Positions 59,077 to 64,000 of a stretch of 64,000 nt of DNA are shown piece after piece. The position numbers and the translations under genes were made by a program. A model generated the notes under the pieces. That model ran no database searches. It was not told the origin of the DNA and saw only the letters and a program-made list of their open reading frames with translations. This DNA comes from Algoriphagus faecimaris (GTDB taxonomy: Bacteria; Bacteroidota; Bacteroidia; Cytophagales; Cyclobacteriaceae), in the NCBI RefSeq assembly GCF_900101705.1, contig NZ_FNAC01000015.1:1-64000 (forward strand). Reading direction: 5' to 3'. Within the stretch, counting starts at the first letter, position 1. Every line of letters starts with the position of its first letter.

Positions 59077-59680
59077 ACTATCACTGCTCTTCTTTTTTAT
59101 AGTCCTGACCTATAGCGCTACTGCTCAGACCGCTGGAGATTTCTTCAATCAGGCTGCTCGATCCTATGTCAAGACCGAGCGTGAAAACGCGCTCAAATCA
59201 GTCAATTCGGGTTTGAGTAAATTTCCTAATGATGCCAAGCTGCAAGCATTAAAAGAGAAACTGGAACAAGAACAGCAGGAAGAACAAAACAAGAATCAAG
59301 AGCAACAAAATCAACAGAATCAAGAGCAGGAGCAGCAGCAGCAAAACCAACAGAGCCAAGGCGAAGAAGGTGAACAGCAAGAGTCCAATGAGCAAGGAGA
59401 AAAAACAGAAGAAGACAAGGCCAAAGAATCAGAATCTGGAAACCCTACTGATCAAAGTGAGGATCCAGCCAGTGAAAACGCCAATGACCAGATGGATGCC
59501 AATCTAGCTGATCGCCAAAAATCGCTTGAGGAGTTTAAAGAAAAGCTCAAGGCCATGAACCTCACGCCGGAGCAAGCCGCTCAAATTTTGGAAAGCATGA
59601 ATGCTGCGGAACTTCGCTACATCCAGCAAAATAAGAAAAAGCCTACTCAAAGACCCAAAAAAGGTCTTCCAGATTGGTAA
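59066..59680 (+). CDS. Exported Gln/Glu-rich protein, BatC-like
   Basis: A 204-residue protein with a signal peptide ending 'YSATAQ' (about 21). A short TPR-like helical region (about 22-65, 'AARSYVKTERENALKSVNSGL') is followed by a Gln/Glu/Asn-rich low-complexity stretch (about 68-145, many 'EQQNQQ'-type units) and a C-terminal helix 'NLTPEQAAQILESMNAAELRYIQ' (about 169-191) with a basic end. This composition matches BatC-like proteins. The CAG/CAA-rich tract may vary by slippage. The gene overlaps the TPR gene upstream, making a three-gene Bat-like cluster without BatA, BatD or the ATPase. Confidence 0.82.
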   Translation: MKNKLSLLFFFIVLTYSATAQTAGDFFNQAARSYVKTERENALKSVNSGLSKFPNDAKLQALKEKLEQEQQEEQNKNQEQQNQQNQEQEQQQQNQQSQGEEGEQQESNEQGEKTEEDKAKESESGNPTDQSEDPASENANDQMDANLADRQKSLEEFKEKLKAMNLTPEQAAQILESMNAAELRYIQQNKKKPTQRPKKGLPDW

Positions 59681-59684
59681 TATT

Positions 59685-59854
59685 TAAAAGAGGCTGTCTC
59701 AAAAGTGTAGATTGTCACATGGAGCACTTGAGAGATGAGAGTCTAGAAACCGAAATGTGGCCCAAAACGATGGAAATGGCCTTCGTACCGCCAAACTTTC
59801 GTTGGTCAAACGCTCTGGCTAACTCTAGAGCGATTTAAGAGACAGTCTCTTAAT
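59685..59854. repeat. MITE-like inverted-repeat element
   Basis: Imperfect terminal inverted repeats of about 16 bp (59688-59703, AAGAGGCTGTCTCAAA, and 59836-59852, complement of the same core GAGACTGTCTC) flank about 130 bp of non-coding DNA. The interior contains GTCACATGGAGCACTTGAGAG and CGAAATGTGG, the latter reminiscent of short repeats widespread in Bacteroidota genomes. No ORF is supported. It sits between the BatC-like gene and the thiolase gene. Confidence 0.6.
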
Positions 59855-59885
59855 TAAAATAGTAATAGATTAAACCCAAATAATT

Positions 59886-61067
59886 ATGATCAAAGAAGTA
59901 TACATTGTTTCCGCAGTAAGAACCCCACTCGGTAGTTTTGGAGGTAAATTAGCTGGCTTGACAGCAATTGAGCTAGGAAGTACAGCCATCAAAGGAGCAC
60001 TTCAAAAATCAGGCGTAAGTTCTGATGAGGTTCAGGAAGTTTTTATGGGAAATGTGATATCAGCAAATCTAGGACAAGCCCCAGCAAGACAAGCAGCAAT
60101 CGGTGCCGGCATAGGCTACCAAGTGCCCTGCACCACTATTAATAAGGTCTGCGCTTCAGGCATGAAAGCGGTGATGTTTGGGGCTCAATCCATCATGCTC
60201 GGAATCAACGATGTCGTGGTTGCTGGAGGAATGGAAAGCATGTCAAATGTCCCATTTTATGTACCTAAAGCCCGCTTTGGTTACAAATATGGAAATGCTG
60301 AGCTAGTAGATGGTTTGGTAAAAGATGGTCTTTTCGAAGTGTATTATAAATTCCCAATGGGAAACTGCGCCGACAATACCGCAAGAGAAATGAATATCAG
60401 CCGTGAAGAGCAGGACACCTATGCTATCCAATCTTATCAGCGTTCGGCTGATGCTTGGGCCAAAGGCCATTTCAAAGATGAGGTGGTGCCTGTAGAGCTC
60501 AAGGGCAGAAAAGGTGAAACCATTATTATCGATGAAGACGAAGAATATAAAAATGTCATGTTTGACAAAATCCCTTCTCTTCGTCCTGTTTTCGAAAAAG
60601 ATGGAACAGTGACTGCTGCCAACGCCTCCACTATGAATGATGGTGCTTCAGCTTTGGTTTTGGTAAGTAAAGAAAAAGCAGAAGAGCTGGGCTTAAAACC
60701 ACTGGCAAAGATCAGAGGATTTGCAGATGCAGCGAAAGACCCACTTTGGTTTACCACTGCTCCAGCACTAGCTATTCCAAAAGCAATAAAACACGCAGGT
60801 TTGACGACAGAGGATATTGATTTTTATGAAATCAATGAAGCCTTCTCCGCAGTGGCCATTGCCAATCAAAAGGAACTCAATCTAGACCCCGAAAAGCTAA
60901 ATGTCTATGGTGGAGCCGTTTCTCTCGGTCATCCTCTTGGAGCATCAGGAGCAAGAATCATTGCCACACTCAACTCCGTGCTCCATCAGGAATCTGGTAG
61001 TATAGGCGTAGCCGGAATCTGTAATGGTGGTGGCGGAGCATCTGCCATTGTGATTGAAAAAATGTAA
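59886..61067 (+). CDS. Acetyl-CoA C-acyltransferase (thiolase)
   Basis: A 393-residue thiolase that condenses or cleaves beta-ketoacyl-CoA. The acyl-accepting Cys is in 'INKVCASGMKAVM' (about 90). His in 'NEAFSAVA' is followed by 'GGAVSLGHPLGASGARI' (His about 350) and the C-terminal base Cys in 'GICNGGGGASA' (about 380). Length and sequence fit biosynthetic-type acetyl-CoA acetyltransferases (AtoB/PhaA/ThlA) as well as FadA; the group cannot be settled by eye. It is monocistronic, behind a MITE-like element and before a strong terminator. Confidence 0.94.
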   Translation: MIKEVYIVSAVRTPLGSFGGKLAGLTAIELGSTAIKGALQKSGVSSDEVQEVFMGNVISANLGQAPARQAAIGAGIGYQVPCTTINKVCASGMKAVMFGAQSIMLGINDVVVAGGMESMSNVPFYVPKARFGYKYGNAELVDGLVKDGLFEVYYKFPMGNCADNTAREMNISREEQDTYAIQSYQRSADAWAKGHFKDEVVPVELKGRKGETIIIDEDEEYKNVMFDKIPSLRPVFEKDGTVTAANASTMNDGASALVLVSKEKAEELGLKPLAKIRGFADAAKDPLWFTTAPALAIPKAIKHAGLTTEDIDFYEINEAFSAVAIANQKELNLDPEKLNVYGGAVSLGHPLGASGARIIATLNSVLHQESGSIGVAGICNGGGGASAIVIEKM

Positions 61068-61077
61068 TCACGGCCTG

Positions 61078-61110
61078 ATCCGCGACAAAGTTATTGTCGC
61101 GGATTTCTTT
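61078..61110 (+). terminator. Rho-independent terminator of thiolase gene
   Basis: A perfect 10-bp GC-rich stem (61078-61087 with 61095-61104) with a 7-nt loop and a T-rich tail, 11 bp after the stop. Confidence 0.9.
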
Positions 61111-61148
61111 TATTTAAAAGGTTTGTGAATGATTTTCGAAAAAAAACC

Positions 61149-61218
61149 AAAATCACGGAAGTGGGTTTTAAATTATTAAGGAAGTAAAACCTCTACCATG
61201 GCTTCGAAGCGTGATTTT
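61149..61218 (+). promoter_or_regulatory. Nested inverted repeats in leader of MORN-like gene
   Basis: An outer perfect 9-bp inverted repeat (61149-61157 with 61210-61218) encloses an inner imperfect stem (around 61163-61170 with 61184-61191) and a 10-bp palindrome GCTTCGAAGC (61201-61210). It ends 22 bp before the GTG start. It may form an RNA structure or be protein sites; no known riboswitch class was recognised. Confidence 0.4.
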
Positions 61219-61239
61219 TAAAGAATTAATCTTAAAAAA

Positions 61240-62328
61240 GTGAGCAAATACCTTCTTTTTGTTAGTGCGCTTTTACTCAGCTTTCCATTGGCTGCTCAGG
61301 ATACAATACGTACTTATTACGATGAGGAAAAGGAATTAATAAAAGAAATCTATGTCCGCATCAATGGTAAAGCTGAAGGCATGGTCAAGAGATACAGTGA
61401 AGATGGGCAACTGATCCAAGTAGGCCAACTCAAAAATGATCAAAGACACGGCTTGTTTGTCGACATAGACCCTGCAAATGGGGATACGCTAAGAATAGTT
61501 CCATTTATCGAAAACCAAAGAGAAGGCTTGAGCCGCAGCTTTTATCCTGGAGGACAAGTACAGCAGGAACTCAATTTTGTGTCCAATCTCATACAAGGAA
61601 AAGTAACTACTTATTTTCCAAATGGTAAAATAAAAGATCAAACTTTTTTCAAAAACGATAGACCTGATGGCTTGAGTCAATCTTTTTTTGAAAATGGACA
61701 GGTCAATCAAACGATTGAGTATCAAGAGGGAGAATACCATGGTCTTACAGAAATTTATAATGAGCAGGGCCAAAAAATACGCTCTGCCACTTATAAGAAT
61801 GGAGAGATCGAAGGGAAAGAGCTAGAGTACTTTCCCGACGGAGGCATAAAGTCATCCGTAGTCTACACCAAAGGACTTTTAGATGGGGAATATATCTCCT
61901 ACTATCCCAATGGACAAGTGGCACGGAAAGGCTATTTTAAGAAAGGCGAACCGGATGGGGATTTATTAGAATATTTTGAGGATGGCAGTGTAAAATCAAA
62001 AATCGCACACAAAAAGGGGATTCCGCAAAGTCCTCTTATCGTCTATTATGAAAACGGAAACATGTCTCTAAAGAGAGAATTTATTGACAAGACCGATCTC
62101 ATTCTTAAAGAAACATTCTATCATCCCAACGGCAATTTATTTCAAATTCTGCCTTATACCGATGGACTCTTAGAAGGCGAGGTAAAAATGTACAGCGAAA
62201 AGGGAATTTTAGAAGAAGTACGAAATTACAAAATGGGCAGGTTAGATGGGCCAAGACAATTTTATGATGAGGAAGGTAAACTGACGAAGGAAGAAATTTA
62301 CAAGGAAGGGAAGAAAATTGACAAATAA
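61240..62328 (+). CDS. Exported MORN-like repeat protein (YwqK antitoxin family)
   Basis: A 362-residue exported protein (GTG start; signal peptide ending 'FPLAAQ') made of about twelve repeats of the MORN_2 type: '[16 protein letters not shown]', '[16 protein letters not shown]', '[16 protein letters not shown]' and so on. Databases name such proteins 'toxin-antitoxin system YwqK family antitoxin', but nothing here supports a toxin partner, and the signal peptide argues for a periplasmic or surface role. The repeats form an extended beta-ribbon for protein contacts. A structured leader precedes it. purC follows after 59 bp with its own promoter. Confidence 0.85.
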   Translation: MSKYLLFVSALLLSFPLAAQDTIRTYYDEEKELIKEIYVRINGKAEGMVKRYSEDGQLIQVGQLKNDQRHGLFVDIDPANGDTLRIVPFIENQREGLSRSFYPGGQVQQELNFVSNLIQGKVTTYFPNGKIKDQTFFKNDRPDGLSQSFFENGQVNQTIEYQEGEYHGLTEIYNEQGQKIRSATYKNGEIEGKELEYFPDGGIKSSVVYTKGLLDGEYISYYPNGQVARKGYFKKGEPDGDLLEYFEDGSVKSKIAHKKGIPQSPLIVYYENGNMSLKREFIDKTDLILKETFYHPNGNLFQILPYTDGLLEGEVKMYSEKGILEEVRNYKMGRLDGPRQFYDEEGKLTKEEIYKEGKKIDK

Positions 62329-62363
62329 TCTATCCGTCAAAAGCATTAAGGTCTAGCTTTTCC

Positions 62364-62371
62364 TATTTTTG
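62364..62371 (+). promoter_or_regulatory. -7 box of purC promoter (TATTTTTG)
   Basis: A match to TAnnTTTG, 16 bp before the purC ATG. No clear -33 TTTG at the usual distance, so confidence is moderate. Confidence 0.45.
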
Positions 62372-62387
62372 CCAAAAATCACATCAA

Positions 62388-63335
62388 ATGAATCAAGCCA
62401 TCAAAGAAACCCACTTTAATTTTCCTGAGCAGATTGGATTTTACAAGGGAAAAGTTCGGGATGTTTACATCTTCGAAAAAGACTTGGTGGTCGTGGCATC
62501 AGATAGGATTTCAGCGTTTGATGTGGTTTTACCACGAGCCATACCTTTTAAAGGGCAGGTACTGAATCAAATCGCTGCCAAATTCCTACAAGCTACGGCA
62601 GATATCGTTCCCAACTGGGTGACAGGAGTTCCTGATCCCAATGTTACTATTGGTAAAAAATGTGAGCCTTTCAAAGTAGAAATGGTCATCCGAGGCTACC
62701 TTGCAGGTCATGCTGCCAGAGAATATGCTTCGGGCAAAAGGAGCATTTGTGGAGTCGAGATGCCGGAGGGACTTAATGAAAACGATGCATTTCCTAGTCC
62801 CATCATCACCCCCACTACCAAGGCTTCTGAAGGGCATGATGAGGATATTTCCAAAGAAGACATCCTTGCAAAAGGAATCGTAAGTAAGGAGGACTACGAA
62901 GTGCTGGAGCGATACACGAGAGCACTTTTTGAAAGGGGACAAAAAATGGCAGATGCTATGGGCTTAATCCTTGTAGATACCAAGTATGAATTTGGAAAAT
63001 TTGAAGATCAAATTTATCTGATTGACGAAATTCACACCCCTGACTCCTCTAGGTATTTCTATGCCGATAGCTACGAGGAAAACCAAAAAAACAAAGTAGC
63101 TCAAAAACAGCTTTCTAAAGAGTTTGTAAGACAATGGCTCATCTCTAATGGATTTCAAGGTAAAGAAGGACAAGAAATCCCCGAAATGACGGACGAAATT
63201 GTAGAAAGCATTTCGGATCGTTATATTGAACTCTTTGAAAAAATCACCGGAGAAAAATTTCAAAAGGCAAATACAACTAATCTTGAAAGCCGGATAGAAA
63301 ACGCCATTCTATCCCATCTTTCCTCATCCAAATAG
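62388..63335 (+). CDS. purC: Phosphoribosylaminoimidazole-succinocarboxamide synthase
   Basis: SAICAR synthetase of purine biosynthesis, joining CAIR with aspartate using ATP. The 315-residue form is the longer type found in Bacteroidota and yeast. Visible motifs are 'KGKVRDVY' (about 19-26), '[13 protein letters not shown]' (about 37-49), '[22 protein letters not shown]' region (about 97-118), '[15 protein letters not shown]' (about 142-156) and '[10 protein letters not shown]' (about 192). No other pur genes are adjacent. A small STAS-domain gene follows 91 bp downstream. Confidence 0.97.
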   Translation: MNQAIKETHFNFPEQIGFYKGKVRDVYIFEKDLVVVASDRISAFDVVLPRAIPFKGQVLNQIAAKFLQATADIVPNWVTGVPDPNVTIGKKCEPFKVEMVIRGYLAGHAAREYASGKRSICGVEMPEGLNENDAFPSPIITPTTKASEGHDEDISKEDILAKGIVSKEDYEVLERYTRALFERGQKMADAMGLILVDTKYEFGKFEDQIYLIDEIHTPDSSRYFYADSYEENQKNKVAQKQLSKEFVRQWLISNGFQGKEGQEIPEMTDEIVESISDRYIELFEKITGEKFQKANTTNLESRIENAILSHLSSSK

Positions 63336-63426
63336 ATTATGAGCTTCGGTATGGCTAAGATTTCATTAAAAAGGACTTCTAACCATACAAGAGGACAAAT
63401 GATCATCAAAAAGAAATTAAACGCAT

Positions 63427-63801
63427 ATGAAATACAGTATAGATAAAAAAGAACAATACGTCGTTTTTACTCCAATGGAGGAAAAACTAGATTCCATCCT
63501 TGCACCTGCTTTAAAGTCTGAACTTTTGACAGTCCATGCCGAGGGCTATGGCAATTTGGTATTGGATATGAGTCAGGTAAAATACGTGGATTCCTCCGGG
63601 CTAAGTGCATTGCTCGTGGGCGATCGTGAATTTGGTAAAAACGGGGGAATTTTCCTTATCTCTGGCATCCAAGATCATGTCATGAAGCTTTTGAAAATTT
63701 CTATGCTTGACAAAAAATTGAATATTGTCAAAGATCTTGAAGAGGCGGGTGAAGCCATTTTCATCCACGAAATTGAAAACGGAGAAGAGGAAGAAGATTG
63801 A
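63427..63801 (+). CDS. STAS-domain anti-sigma factor antagonist
   Basis: A 124-residue protein of the SpoIIAA/RsbV type. The phosphorylation loop 'KYVDSSGLSALLVG' (about 52-65) has Ser57 in the position of SpoIIAA Ser58, and flanking strands 'GNLVLDMS' and 'GIFLISGI' fit. The acidic C-tail 'IENGEEEED' is an addition. Such proteins release a sigma factor by binding its anti-sigma kinase, but no RsbW/SpoIIAB kinase is nearby, so partners are unknown. The ribonuclease Z gene starts inside its stop codon (TTGA overlap), suggesting translational coupling. Confidence 0.9.
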   Translation: MKYSIDKKEQYVVFTPMEEKLDSILAPALKSELLTVHAEGYGNLVLDMSQVKYVDSSGLSALLVGDREFGKNGGIFLISGIQDHVMKLLKISMLDKKLNIVKDLEEAGEAIFIHEIENGEEEED

Positions 63802-64000
63802 AAAAAGATTTTGAGGTAACCATACTGGGAAACACCTCCTCTATTCCGGTTCACGGAAGAAATCATACAGCACAGGTGCTTCGTCATGGTCAATCACTCT
63901 TCTTGATTGATTGCGGAGAAGGTACGCAGCTTCAGTTGAGGAGATACCAAGTCAAAGCTTCAAAAATAAACCATATTTTCATCTCTCATTTGCATGGAGA
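63798..64000 (+). CDS. rnz: Ribonuclease Z, 5' part, cut by window edge
   Basis: The first 67 codons of an MBL-fold RNase that matures tRNA 3' ends. The start is TTG overlapping the STAS gene stop (TTGA). Visible residues 'FEVTILGNTSSIPVHGRNHTAQVL' (split over about 4-27), 'FLIDCGEGTQLQLRRY' (about 38-53) and the beginning of the metal motif 'IFISHLHGD' (the last codon is incomplete in the window) are diagnostic for RNase Z. The rest lies beyond the right edge, so integrity cannot be judged. Confidence 0.9.
   Translation, partial: MKKDFEVTILGNTSSIPVHGRNHTAQVLRHGQSLFLIDCGEGTQLQLRRYQVKASKINHIFISHLHG

Noticed and set aside
61240..62328. Toxin-antitoxin function for the MORN-like protein
   Set aside because: The family name suggests an antitoxin, but there is a signal peptide and no candidate toxin gene next to it.
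63339..63446. 36-codon ORF between purC and the STAS gene
   Set aside because: It has an ATG and basic composition but overlaps the STAS gene start in another frame and has no recognisable feature; it could be real but is not supportable.

Overview
The window looks like a chromosomal segment of a Bacteroidota bacterium, most likely order Cytophagales and close to the Cyclobacteriaceae/Algoriphagus type. The assignment is by gene content and is inferred, not searched. It rests on a TonB-dependent receptor paired with a DUF4249 lipoprotein, a multi-domain FAS1 lipoprotein, IPExxxVDY and DUF3276 (PUR-like) proteins, a PorV/PorQ-like barrel, a Bat-type VWA/TPR cluster, a mitochondrial-type aconitase, and promoters of the Bacteroidota type (TTTG, about 19-21 bp, TAnnTTTG). 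Most of the window is housekeeping chromosome with dense genes, short gaps and many 1-13 bp overlaps. No rRNA or tRNA gene and no CRISPR array was seen.

Layout. 1-4.3 kb: the tail of an IS1595-type transposase, a small duplicated helical protein, a penicillin-acylase lipoprotein and an aldo/keto reductase. 4.4-10.4 kb: pfkA, miaA, a REC-Hpt protein plus a stand-alone REC protein, an MBL-fold hydrolase and an RqcH-like NFACT protein. 10.4-15.1 kb: a LytS/LytTR two-component pair and a five-domain FAS1 lipoprotein, whose upstream region carries two LytTR-like boxes 21 bp apart. 15.3-22.7 kb: pyk and an IPExxxVDY gene diverge from acpP-fabF-rnc, followed by nadE, lgt and yidD. 22.8-33 kb: outer-membrane barrels, a metzincin-like metalloprotease, an M3 peptidase and an AI-2E-type membrane protein. 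33-45 kb: a TPR lipoprotein, a large hybrid histidine kinase, a DUF2490 protein, a tandem mosaic repeat array, aconitase, a short-chain fatty acid transporter, a 7TM histidine kinase and a LuxC-like reductase.

45.6-50 kb: a ferredoxin divergent from the LuxC-like gene, a PUR-like protein, a second AI-2E protein, ychF, an orphan Cas6-like protein with its own promoter, and a fifth, dispersed copy of the mosaic repeat. 50-57.3 kb (minus strand): an ECF sigma/anti-sigma-like cluster, a BlaI/M56 repressor-protease pair, and DUF4249 with a TonB receptor. 57.4-64 kb: a short Bat-like cluster, a MITE-like inverted-repeat element, a thiolase, a MORN-like repeat protein, purC, a STAS protein and the start of ribonuclease Z.

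The three observations I would follow first are: (1) the orphan Cas6-like gene, without CRISPR or other cas genes, lying next to one copy of a hairpin-bearing repeat family whose other four copies form a tandem array 10 kb away; (2) paired LytTR-type boxes in front of the FAS1 lipoprotein gene, close to a LytTR regulator; (3) the tandem mosaic array itself, which supplies the 5' leader of a DUF2490 gene. All functional links here are inferred from sequence only.
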